Below, in pieces: positions 17,745-27,078 of a DNA stretch of 64,000 nt. The number at the start of each line of letters is the position of its first letter. Within the stretch, counting starts at the first letter, position 1. The stretch is from Verrucomicrobiota bacterium (lineage in GTDB: Bacteria; Verrucomicrobiota; Verrucomicrobiia; Opitutales; Opitutaceae). The position numbers were made by a program, and so were the translations under genes. Location: NCBI GenBank assembly GCA_023416735.1, contig JAEZGX010000017.1:124001-188000 (forward strand). The letters run 5' to 3'. Under the pieces are notes generated by a model. The model worked only from the letters and a program-made list of their open reading frames with translations. It was not told where the DNA came from and searched no databases.

Positions 17745-18194
17745 CTATTTTTCCAACGGCATCTCGATCACCCCTGCCAATCCTTCGAGCAACCGCGCCC
17801 ACGCGCGTTCCATCTCATCGATGCGATCCGCCCAGCTGGGATGAAGTTCATGCGTGAGCGTCAGCTCGCACGCGTCCGCCGCTTCGACGAAATCCAACAG
17901 CACCCGCGATCCCATCTCCGCTCCGGCGATCATCCAGGTAAACACCAGCTTCCTCGGCCGTTCGACCTCGAGGTATTTGCCGAGATGCTCGATCGTCTCG
18001 CCGCCGCGCTCGACCATGAACGAAAACGCGCCACCCACGCGTGGATCTACCGCCAGGTGCACGATCTCCTCATCTCGCACCTGAGGTCCAAACATCCAGC
18101 GTTCGATCAACTCCGGCTTAAGCCACGCCTCGAAAACCCGCTGCGCTTCCGCCTCGAACGGTCGTTTCACCACTGCTTTCGCTGCTGCCTTCAT
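17745..18194 (-). CDS. AHSA1/SRPBCC-type START-like protein
   Basis: The protein is 149 residues. It has the AHSA1 layout: a strand with FEAEAQRVFEAWLKPELIERWMFG, then VDPRVGGAFSF, the EHLGKYLEVERPRKLVFTW segment, and ELTLTHEL before a long C-terminal helix. Such small cavity proteins bind hydrophobic ligands or regulate partners. In many genomes they sit beside an ArsR-type repressor, but none is seen here. The ligand is unknown. It is convergent with pyrE (88 bp between) and has no obvious partner. Confidence 0.85.
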   Translation of the reverse strand: MKAAAKAVVKRPFEAEAQRVFEAWLKPELIERWMFGPQVRDEEIVHLAVDPRVGGAFSFMVERGGETIEHLGKYLEVERPRKLVFTWMIAGAEMGSRVLLDFVEAADACELTLTHELHPSWADRIDEMERAWARLLEGLAGVIEMPLEK

Positions 18195-18665
18195 TGGAAG
18201 ACAGAACCTCTTAACGCGGCTCCGCGGCGGCGCAACGCCCCACGCTCGTCGCGCGTTGCGCCCGTAACCCTAACGTCGGCCTCAACGATGTAGCCCGCGA
18301 TTTATCCCCCGCGACGGTCGGTCGTTCAGCCCGGACTCACGCGGCGCGGTATCGCCCGGCCCGCTTTCTGTTTCCTTCTCCTTCACGCCTCCGAGCGAAC
18401 GGTTCTCGTTGGGAATTTCGTCGTCGCCCACCGTTTTGTTTGCCCGTCCGCGCCGATGCGTGCCCGTTCCTTGTCGAGTGGCAGGAGTATCTTCACGTTT
18501 CATCTGCCACTCTACGCGCGAGCGCTCCGCCTGTCTTGGCGCTCTTCTCCCTAAGCGCGACGCCGGCCTGGCTCCGATAGCTCGCCTTCCGGCGAAGGTC
18601 GGGATCTGCTCCGACGTCGAACGTTTCGGCCATCCGACGGTCTAGCTTCCGTCCACTTCAACCCC
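18195..18665. other. Intergenic region, no confident gene
   Basis: These 471 bp separate the SRPBCC gene and the thioredoxin-like gene, which are transcribed away from each other, so promoters for both should lie here. A 73-residue minus-strand frame (18282-18503) begins with ATG and is hydrophilic and basic, without recognisable similarity. I regard it as unproven. No structured RNA is recognised. Confidence 0.4.
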
Positions 18666-19430
18666 ATGTTCCTCTTCCTCCGCCCCTTCCTCCTCCTCGC
18701 GTTACTATCGTCTTCGCTGCACGGCGCCCTCGAATCCTGGACCGCGCCGGACGGCTCCGTAATGCAAGCGGAGTTCCTCTCCGCCAAGAACGGCTACGTC
18801 TCATTTCGCCAAGCCGATGGACGCCGCCTCATTTTTCCCCTCGCACAGCTCACCGCCACAGACCGCAACCGCATCGGCATCCTCACCGGTTCCATTTCCC
18901 CTGAACCACCGCCATCTCCCTCCGCTCCAGCCGAGCCCTCACGCGAGTCCACCCTCGTCAAACCCGAACCTTCTCCACTCGTCACGGCGCTTTACGGCAA
19001 GCTCGTCGGCGTCCGCGACGGCGTGGTCGACGCTCTCGCCTCGGATCATTTGTCCGACACCCAGGCCATCGCGGTGTATTTCTCCGCCAGTTGGTGCGGT
19101 CCCTGCCGCCAGTTCACCCCGCAGCTCGTCAAAGCCTATCACGAGATCAAAGCCCGCCATCCCGAGTTCGAGATCATCTTCGTCAGCGCCGATCGTGACG
19201 AGCGTTCCATGAAACGTTACATGACGGACGCCAACATGCCTTGGGCCGCGCTTCGTTACAGCGACGTTCGCCGCGCTCATCCCTTGGCAACCTATCGCGA
19301 ATCAGGCATCCCCAATCTCGTCTTCATCGACCGCCAAGGGCGCGTGCTTTCCAAATCCTTCGACCACCAAGGCAACTATCTCGGTCCTCAAAAGGTCCTC
19401 GCCGATATCCGTAAACACTACCGGCTCTAA
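18666..19430 (+). CDS. Exported thioredoxin-like protein with N-terminal SHD1-like domain
   Basis: The protein is 254 residues. A signal peptide (about 1-20) is followed by a small SHD1-like domain (LESWTAPDGSVMQAEF, then FPLAQLTATDRNRI; about 21-72). A Pro/Ser linker follows. The thioredoxin fold (about 108-254) has the redox motif WCGPC at 143-147, FVSADRDE, and the cis-Pro strand GIPNLVFID. It is closest in style to nucleoredoxin/tryparedoxin-like proteins of the PVC group. It probably reduces or isomerises disulfides in the periplasm. No cytochrome-maturation gene is adjacent. Confidence 0.88.
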   Translation: MFLFLRPFLLLALLSSSLHGALESWTAPDGSVMQAEFLSAKNGYVSFRQADGRRLIFPLAQLTATDRNRIGILTGSISPEPPPSPSAPAEPSRESTLVKPEPSPLVTALYGKLVGVRDGVVDALASDHLSDTQAIAVYFSASWCGPCRQFTPQLVKAYHEIKARHPEFEIIFVSADRDERSMKRYMTDANMPWAALRYSDVRRAHPLATYRESGIPNLVFIDRQGRVLSKSFDHQGNYLGPQKVLADIRKHYRL

Positions 19431-19499
19431 CAACTCCGTCTTCAGCCTTCGCGCTCTTGGCGATCCGCCATCCTGCCGGGTAGAGCGCGACGCGCCACC

Positions 19500-19528
19500 C
19501 GCGGAAAAGGTGCACGAACTTTTCCGCG
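19500..19528. repeat. Perfect 10-bp inverted repeat between the thioredoxin-like and TPR/HEXXH genes
   Basis: CGCGGAAAAG (19500-19509) pairs with CTTTTCCGCG (19519-19528) around a 9-nt spacer. It lies 69 bp after the thioredoxin-like stop and 54 bp before the ATG of the next gene. There is no T run, so an operator or a weak terminator are both possible. Confidence 0.5.
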
Positions 19529-19582
19529 AAAATCTCTACGCCACCATGGCCCTGTGCGCGGAAATTGATATCCGTTTTCGGC

Positions 19583-22135
19583 ATGGCCGGATCGACCTCG
19601 GCTCGTCTCTTCTCGCGTTGGGTGGTGCCGCTCTTGTTCGCGCTGTTGGCGTTCACCGCTTCTGCTCCGCTGCGCGCTGCTACCCTCGAGGATGCCCGCG
19701 CTGACCTTCGCGCTGGCAACTACGAACAAGTCATCCACGACGCTCAAGCAGTCGCGACCGACGAGCGCGAAGAAACCGAAGCTTGGCGCGAACTCGAAGC
19801 CCGCGCCCTCCTCGCACTCGGCCGTTACGCCGAAGCCGCCGAGCGTCTCAACGAGCTCGGCGCTTCCGTCCTCTTCAACCTCCACCTTCGTTTGCTCTCG
19901 CGCGAGGCTGCGCTCCACACCGGCAACCCCGACGCCGCCACGATCAGCGTTCGCGAGGTCGTCCGCGCCATGAACTTCGCCGCCATGAGCCGCGGCACCG
20001 ACTACGTTCGTTCCTCCGAATTCCAGGCCGTCATGGGCGAAGCCAGCCTCCTCGCCGGCCTCGATCCCCGCCTCGCTCTCGAAAACTTCCTCCGCCCCGC
20101 CCAACGCGCCCAGCCACCTTCACGCGCCGCCTTTTTTGTCTCCGGTCGCCTGGCTCTCGACAAACGCGACTTCGCTCTCGCGTCGCGCACCTTCAGCTCC
20201 GGCCTCGAAATCGCCCCCGACGATCCCGATCTCCTCTGGGGCCTCGCCGCATCCTTCCAAACCGGAGACCGCAAACAACTCGTCGCGCACGCCCAGCGCG
20301 CTCTCGCCATCAACCCGCGCCACATCCCCTCGCACCTCCTTCTCGCCGAACATTTCATCGACGCCGAGCGCCGCGATCTCGCCACCGTCCACATCGATCT
20401 CGCCCTCGCCGTCAACCCGCACGCGCCCGACGCCCACGCCCTCCGCGCCGTCCTCGCTCACCTCGCGCGCGACCCCGTTGCCGCCACCCAACATCGCTCC
20501 GCCGCTCTCGCCACGTGGATCAACAATCCCCGTGTCGATCACCTGATCGGCCGCAAGCTCTCCCAACAATACCAGTTCGCCGACGGCGCCGCTGCTCAAC
20601 GTCTCGCGCTCACCCTCGATCCGTCCTTCACGCCCGCGCGCGTCCAACTCGCCCAAGACCTCCTCCGCCTCGGCCTCGAAGACGAGGGCTGGCAACTCGC
20701 CGCCTCCGCGCACGAAGCCGACGCCTACAATGTCGAGGCTTACAACCTCACGACCCTCCACGATCAGCTCGAAAAATTCACCGTCCTCACCAGCCCGCAC
20801 TTCCGTATCCGAATGTCCGCTACGGAAGCTCCCATCTACGGCGACCGCGCTCTCGCGCTCTTGGAACGCGCCCACGCCCACCTCACCGATCGCTACGGGC
20901 TTCGCCTCGACGCTCCCGCCATCGTCGAGATCTACGACAACCCAAAAGACTTCGCCGTGCGCACCTTCGGCATGCCCGACATCGGCGGGTTCCTCGGCGT
21001 CTGCTTCGGCCCGGTCTTCACCATCAACAGCCCCGCTTCCGCCCACGCCAACTGGGAAGCCGTCCTTTGGCACGAGTTCGCCCACGTCATCACCCTCACG
21101 ATGACGCGCAACCGCATGCCGCGCTGGCTCAGCGAAGGCATTTCCGTCTTTGAAGAACGCCAGCACAATCCCGCTTGGGGTCAGCTCATGTCGCTCGGCT
21201 ACCGCGACCGCATCCTCGAAGGAAAAACCCAGCCCATCAGCCGCATGAGCGCTGCCTTCCTCGAAGCCGAAGACGGCCGCGACACCCAATTCGCCTACTT
21301 TCAATCCTACCTCGTCGTGGAATTTCTCGTCGAACGTTTCGGTTTCGAAAAACTCCGCACGCTCCTCGCCAGCCTCGCCGACGGCCTCGAAATCAACGCC
21401 GCCCTCGCCAAAAACTTTGCCCCGCTCGAAGCGCTCGATCGCGACTTCGCCACCTACGCCCGCAACACCGCCCTCGCTTTCGGCCGCGGTCTCGATTTTC
21501 GCCGCGACTCCGCCGGCCTGACCAATCTCATCGCTCAAAACCTTCCGGGCCTCCGCACCCAGCCCAACGTTCACGATCTCCTGCGCGCCGCCCGCGAAGC
21601 CGCCGACGCCGAGGATTGGAAATCCGTCCGCGAGAAACTCCAGCCGCTCGCCGACGCGCAGCTCTATCTCCCCGGCTCCGACAACTTCCACTCGCTCCTC
21701 GCCCGCGCCGCCGCCGCCCTCAACGACACCACCGCCGAGCGCGAAGCGCTCGCCACCATCGCCGCGCACGAAGCCGACGCGCTCGCTTCCGTGACACGTC
21801 TCCTCGAACTCGCGAAATCCGAAAACGACTGGCCCGCCGCCACACGTTGGGCTGACGCCTGGCTCGCCATCAATCCACTCTCGCCCACTCCTTGGCGCAC
21901 GCTTCTCGACGCCCACGAGCGCGCCGGCAACGCCACCGCCGCCGCCCAAGCCGGTCGGGTCCTCCTTCGCCTCGACCCGCCCGACTTCGCCGCCATCCAC
22001 TTCCGCGTGGCCCAACAACTCGCCGCCAGCGACCCCGCCGCGGCTCGTCGTCACATTCTCCAAGCCCTCGAAGACGCCCCCCGCTTCCGCGCCGCCTACG
22101 ACCTCCTCGCCACCCTGCCGCCCGCCACACCATGA
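19583..22135 (+). CDS. TPR protein with HEXXH peptidase-MA-like domain
   Basis: The protein is 850 residues from the ATG at 19583; a TTG at 19565 is an alternative. An N-terminal signal peptide or anchor (WVVPLLFALLAFTASAPLRA) leads into many TPRs (about 40-400). A metalloprotease-like domain follows: HEFAH at 497-501 and LSEG with Glu518 fit a gluzincin HEXXH-(x)16-E zinc site. Another helical repeat region fills the C-terminus. It is likely periplasmic. It opens a gene block with DUF4159 and MoxR, and its TGA overlaps the next ATG by 4 nt. Whether the protease is active is unknown, though the ligands are intact. Confidence 0.87.
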   Translation: MAGSTSARLFSRWVVPLLFALLAFTASAPLRAATLEDARADLRAGNYEQVIHDAQAVATDEREETEAWRELEARALLALGRYAEAAERLNELGASVLFNLHLRLLSREAALHTGNPDAATISVREVVRAMNFAAMSRGTDYVRSSEFQAVMGEASLLAGLDPRLALENFLRPAQRAQPPSRAAFFVSGRLALDKRDFALASRTFSSGLEIAPDDPDLLWGLAASFQTGDRKQLVAHAQRALAINPRHIPSHLLLAEHFIDAERRDLATVHIDLALAVNPHAPDAHALRAVLAHLARDPVAATQHRSAALATWINNPRVDHLIGRKLSQQYQFADGAAAQRLALTLDPSFTPARVQLAQDLLRLGLEDEGWQLAASAHEADAYNVEAYNLTTLHDQLEKFTVLTSPHFRIRMSATEAPIYGDRALALLERAHAHLTDRYGLRLDAPAIVEIYDNPKDFAVRTFGMPDIGGFLGVCFGPVFTINSPASAHANWEAVLWHEFAHVITLTMTRNRMPRWLSEGISVFEERQHNPAWGQLMSLGYRDRILEGKTQPISRMSAAFLEAEDGRDTQFAYFQSYLVVEFLVERFGFEKLRTLLASLADGLEINAALAKNFAPLEALDRDFATYARNTALAFGRGLDFRRDSAGLTNLIAQNLPGLRTQPNVHDLLRAAREAADAEDWKSVREKLQPLADAQLYLPGSDNFHSLLARAAAALNDTTAEREALATIAAHEADALASVTRLLELAKSENDWPAATRWADAWLAINPLSPTPWRTLLDAHERAGNATAAAQAGRVLLRLDPPDFAAIHFRVAQQLAASDPAAARRHILQALEDAPRFRAAYDLLATLPPATP

Positions 22136-22980
22136 GCGTTCGTCCGTTACTCCTTTCGCTCCTCGTTCTCACCGTCGCTACCGCCGACGCGTTCGCCCAA
22201 TTCCGCGGCTTCGGCGGTTTCGGCGGCCGCCGTGCACCCCTCAGCGATCGCGGCGATGTCCCGAACTGGGAAATCGATCCCAAATTCCCGCACGACGTCT
22301 TCTCCTTCGCTCGTCTCCGTTATTCGAGTTACGGTCGCGGCTGGGGCGGTTGGGGCGGTCGCGGCCGTTGGGCCACCGACGCCCCCGAAGCCGATCTCAA
22401 CCTGTCCTTCCGCCTCCAGCAGATGACGAGTCTCAAGGTCAACCCCGAGCCGACCTTCATCGACATCAACGCCGCCGAACTCGCGAAATATCCTTTCGTT
22501 TACATGATCGAGCCAGGCGGCCTGCAGTTCTCCGAGGACGAAGTCGTCGCGCTGCGAAATTACCTCCTTAACGGCGGCTTCCTCATGGTCGACGACTTCT
22601 GGGGCGACGACGAATGGGACAACTTCTACTACGAGATCAAACGCGTCTTCCCCGACCGCGAGCCGGTCGAGCTTCCCATTGAACACCCGATCTTTCACTG
22701 CGTGTTCGATCTCAAAGAAAAACCGCAGATGCCCAGCATCCACCAATTCCTCGCCACGGGCCAGACCTACGAACGCGACGGCCATGGCGGAACGCAGGAA
22801 GTCCACTACCGCGCGCTGTTCGACGACAAAGGCCGCATGATGGCCATCATCTGCCACAACACCGACCTCGGCGACGGCTGGGAGCGCGAAGGCGAAGATC
22901 CCACCTACTTCGAGCGCTTCGCCGAGAAAATGGCCTACCCCATGGCCATCAACATCCTCTTCTACGCCATGACCCACTAG
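22132..22980 (+). CDS. DUF4159 domain protein, exported
   Basis: The protein is 282 residues. A signal peptide (about 1-23, ending DAFAQ) is followed by a Gly-rich stretch and then a DUF4159 domain. That domain has the text NWEIDPKFPHDVFSFARLRY, RWATDAPEADLNLSFRLQQMTS, MIEPGGLQFSEDEV and GGFLMVDDFWG. DUF4159 proteins resemble a class-I glutamine amidotransferase-like flavodoxin fold and commonly sit in MoxR/BatA clusters; their function is unknown. The frame is open for 80 codons upstream of the ATG, but this is the 3' end of the previous gene. The start overlaps the previous stop by 4 nt. Confidence 0.9.
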   Translation: MSVRPLLLSLLVLTVATADAFAQFRGFGGFGGRRAPLSDRGDVPNWEIDPKFPHDVFSFARLRYSSYGRGWGGWGGRGRWATDAPEADLNLSFRLQQMTSLKVNPEPTFIDINAAELAKYPFVYMIEPGGLQFSEDEVVALRNYLLNGGFLMVDDFWGDDEWDNFYYEIKRVFPDREPVELPIEHPIFHCVFDLKEKPQMPSIHQFLATGQTYERDGHGGTQEVHYRALFDDKGRMMAIICHNTDLGDGWEREGEDPTYFERFAEKMAYPMAINILFYAMTH

Positions 22981-22985
22981 CCGTC

Positions 22986-23016
22986 CCCTTTGTGCCTCCG
23001 TGCCTCTGTGGTTCCT
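22986..23016 (+). repeat. Possible dispersed extragenic repeat, GTGCCTCCGTGCCTCTGTGG type
   Basis: The 53-bp gap between DUF4159 and MoxR contains a run reading TTTGTGCCTCCGTGCCTCTG and then TGGTTCC. A related run, CCTCTGTGTTCTTCGCATTT then CCGTGGTTC, occurs at 59265-59293 after another gene. From memory, such CTCTGTG/CTCCGTG strings recur between genes in Verrucomicrobiota and Planctomycetes. A genome count is needed to confirm this. Confidence 0.4.
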
Positions 23017-23033
23017 TCCAACAACACTTTCTC

Positions 23034-24021
<988 letters not shown>

Positions 24022-24029
<8 letters not shown>

Positions 24030-25044
24030 TCCCCGCCAGGCGGGGCTCGAGATCCCGTCGAGCCAAACTGCGACGCGCTTCTCTTCGTCACGCGCCCCAT
24101 CGTCCTACACGCCTCGCTCCACCCCTTCCCTCGATCCCGCCGCCCTCCTCGCCATCCGCAATCTCGAACTTCGCACGCGGCTCGTCATGGAGGGCGTCCG
24201 CGCCGGCCTCCACCGCAGCCCGTTCACCGGCTTCTCCGCCGAGTTCACCGAATACCGCCAATACGCCCCCGGCGACGACCTTCGCCACCTCGACTGGCGC
24301 GTCCTCGCCCGCACCGATCGCCACTTCCTCAAGAAATACGAGGACGAAACCAATCTCCGCTGCTGGCTCCTCGTCGACTCCAGCGCCTCCATGTCTTTCG
24401 GCGCGCACGACGTGAACAAGTCCGATTACGCCCGCACCCTCGTCGCCACGCTCGCGTGGTTCCTCCACGAGCAACGCGACCTCGTCGGCACTGCGCTTTT
24501 CGACGAAAGTATCCACGATGTGGTGACACCCCGCTCCCGCCCCGGCCATCTCCGCCATGTGCTCGCCGCTCTCGCCCGCCCGGCCAACGGCCGCGACACC
24601 CACCTCGAAACCGCCCTCGCCGAAATCGCCCGCCTCGCCCGCCGCCGCAGCCTCATTGTCATTGTTTCCGATTTCCTCAGCCCGCCCGCAACCTGGTCTC
24701 GCGCCCTCTCCGAACTCACCGCCGCCCACCACGACGTCCGCGCCCTCCAAATCCTAGATCCTGCCGAGATCTCCCTTGAAGGTTTCGGTCGCCCCGCGCT
24801 CTGGGAAGATATCGAAACCGGTGAAACCCGCTACGTGGACCCCGCCCGCGCCGCCGCGCTCTATCGTCGCCGCCTGGAAGAACACACCACCGAGCTCCGC
24901 TCCGCCTTCGACCGCGCCCGCGTCTCCCGCCAACTCATCACCACCGACGAACCTCTCGACGCCGCCCTCCTGCGCTTTCTCAAAGGAAAATCCCGCGGGC
25001 ACGAGCGTGAGCGGGCGACTTCACCTTCCGTTCGCCGCCCATGA
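24022..25044 (+). CDS. DUF58 (VWA-like) protein
   Basis: The protein is 340 residues. The DUF58 signature YAPGDDLRHLDWRVLARTDR and KKYEDE lies at about 75-105. The VWA-like half follows with LLVDSSASMSFG (a DxSxS MIDAS) and a second conserved Asp in VSDFL. The first 40 or so residues are Ser/Pro-rich and unlike the family. They are encoded by a stretch with the palindrome CCCCGCC-A-GGCGGGG (24031-24045), so the ATG at 24022 is the best but not a certain start. The C-terminal tail RGHERERATSPSV is encoded by another repeat-like run. It overlaps the moxR end by 8 nt and the next start by 4 nt. Confidence 0.92.
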
Positions 25045-27014
25045 GCTTCCTCACGCCCTGGTTCATCGCCGGTGTCGCTCTCATCGCGGGGCCCCTCATC
25101 GCCCACCTGATCCGGCGCGCCACGCGCGAGCGCGTCGTATTCACGGCGATCCGTTTTCTGGATACGTCTGCTCCGCGCCTCGACCGCCGCAGCCGCATCC
25201 AACATCCGTGGCTGCTCCTCCTCCGCTGCCTCATCGTCGCCGTCCTCGCCTTCGGCTTCGCCCGCCCTTTTCTCCGCGAGAACGCCCCACCCGTCGCCGT
25301 CACCACCCTCCCGCGCCACCTCGTGGCCGTTCTCGACGAAAGCGCCAGCATGCAACGCGCCGGCTCGTTCGACGCTGCCAAATCCCGCATTCTTTCGCTC
25401 GCCTCCGAGCTCCACCCGACCGACGTCCTTGCTCTTCTCGCCGCCGGTGATCGCATCACCGAACTCATCGGCGCCTCCCAATGGCTTTCCACTCCCCCGG
25501 AAAACCGCACCGCGCTAGTCCGTTCCGTCCTCGACTTCCGCACTCCGGGCTGGGGTCCCACACCACTCGACAGCGCCGCCGAAGCCGCCCTCGCCCGTTG
25601 GGAGGACATGACCGAAACCACCGGCACCGACGCCGTCCGCCGCGAACTCATCTTCGTCTCCGACTTCGCCACCGGCTCCCGTATCGCAGGCCTCGCCAAT
25701 CTCGCCTGGCCGGCCAACGCCGAAGTCATCCTTCGCCAAATCACCCCGTCCATCCTCGGCAACGCCAGCCTCCACTGGCTCGGCTGGTCCGACCTCGATC
25801 CCGAGCATCCCGCCGCGCGTATCCGTATTTCTCGCACGTTCGATGCTCCCGAAGATCTCCGCCTCGTCTGGCGCGACCCCGCCAGCGAAACCGCCCTCGC
25901 CGATCCTGAACCGCTCAACCTCCTCCCTGGCGCCACCGAGGTCCGCCTAATTCCTCTCCCGCCGAACGCCCCGCCCTCCCTCCGCCTCGACCTGGAAGGC
26001 GACCGACAACCCTTCGACAACCAACTCTTCCTCCTGCGCCCCACCCCACGCGAACTTCCTATCTCCTACCTCGCCGCGCACACCCCCGCTGACCCGCAAC
26101 ACCCCCGCTTCTACCTCGAACGAGCCATCACCGGCTGGCGCGATCCTTCACCCGTTCTCACCGATACCCTTCCGGCCAACAACACGCCTTCGCTCATCGT
26201 CATCCCCGACGTTCTCGACTCTTCCGTCCTCGCCGATGTGCGCTCCCGCCTCGAATCCGGTTCCTTCGCCCTCGTCCTCCTCAACCGCGACGAACTGATC
26301 TCCACCGCCGCTGCTCTCGCCAGCGAATCCAATTGGACCCCGCTCGTCCAGTCTCGCCCCGACGCCCTTCTCGGCCAGCTCGATTTCCAACACCCGCTCT
26401 TCGCACCGTTCGCCGACCCGCTCTACAGCGACTTCACGCGTATCCGTTTTTGGAACACACACTCCGTCTCCCTGCCCGCCGACACCCGCGCGACCGTGGT
26501 CGCCCGCTTCGACGACGGCTCTCCCGCCGTCCTCGAAGTTCCCGTCGGCCGCGGTCGCCTGATCGTCTGGGCCAGCGGTTGGTCACCCTCCGCCAGCCAG
26601 TGGGTCCTCTCTTCCAAATTCGTTCCCTGGCTCCAGTCCCTCGCTGAGCGCGCCGCCGGCGGCCCCGCCCAGCCCACGATCGCCGAAATCGGCTCCCCCT
26701 CCTCCATCCCGCTGCCGTCCACACCTGGTATCCACGATGTCGCGACATCCCCTCCGCGCCGCATCGCCCTCAACGTCCCCGCGGCCGAGAGCCAGACTGA
26801 GCCGCTCCCGTTCGACACCTGGGAACAACTCGGCGTCCCGCTCCGTGGCTCCACCGCCACCCGCGCCCTAGCCTCGCCTTCTCCCGCACTCGCCGCCGCC
26901 ACCACTGAATCCCAACAACAACTCTGGCGCTGGCTTCTCTGGCTCGCGGTCGCCCTCCTCGCGCTCGAAAGCCTCTCTTCCCTTCTCCTCTCCCGCCGCG
27001 CCTCCGCCGCGTAG
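25041..27014 (+). CDS. BatA-type membrane protein with VWA domain
   Basis: The protein is 657 residues. The N-terminus FLTPWFIAGVALIAGPLIAHL is the BatA leader with a first membrane helix, and a second helix lies at about 57-78. A VWA domain follows with the MIDAS residues DESAS at 99-103. The middle (about 280-600) is a large periplasmic region of beta-rich and GATase-like text. A C-terminal membrane helix (about 628-652) anchors the end. Proteins of this design are found with MoxR and DUF58 and are thought to form an envelope-associated VWA complex. Its ATG overlaps the DUF58 stop by 4 nt. Confidence 0.88.
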   Translation: MSFLTPWFIAGVALIAGPLIAHLIRRATRERVVFTAIRFLDTSAPRLDRRSRIQHPWLLLLRCLIVAVLAFGFARPFLRENAPPVAVTTLPRHLVAVLDESASMQRAGSFDAAKSRILSLASELHPTDVLALLAAGDRITELIGASQWLSTPPENRTALVRSVLDFRTPGWGPTPLDSAAEAALARWEDMTETTGTDAVRRELIFVSDFATGSRIAGLANLAWPANAEVILRQITPSILGNASLHWLGWSDLDPEHPAARIRISRTFDAPEDLRLVWRDPASETALADPEPLNLLPGATEVRLIPLPPNAPPSLRLDLEGDRQPFDNQLFLLRPTPRELPISYLAAHTPADPQHPRFYLERAITGWRDPSPVLTDTLPANNTPSLIVIPDVLDSSVLADVRSRLESGSFALVLLNRDELISTAAALASESNWTPLVQSRPDALLGQLDFQHPLFAPFADPLYSDFTRIRFWNTHSVSLPADTRATVVARFDDGSPAVLEVPVGRGRLIVWASGWSPSASQWVLSSKFVPWLQSLAERAAGGPAQPTIAEIGSPSSIPLPSTPGIHDVATSPPRRIALNVPAAESQTEPLPFDTWEQLGVPLRGSTATRALASPSPALAAATTESQQQLWRWLLWLAVALLALESLSSLLLSRRASAA

Positions 27015-27078
27015 CGCGAGAATCCAGCGAACCGGAAAACGTCACCCACGCCCACCTTCGCGCTAACTACCCAGCGCC

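Noticed and set aside
18282..18503. Minus-strand frame of 73 codons with an ATG start
   Set aside because: It is hydrophilic and basic with no similarity, weak ribosome site and no coupling. It is left as unproven in the intergenic entry.
20120..22063. Long minus-strand open frame (647 codons) opposite the TPR/HEXXH gene
   Set aside because: The translation is Gly/Val/Glu-rich text with no domain, typical of the antisense of a GC-rich gene. The plus-strand protein has clear TPR and HEXXH motifs.
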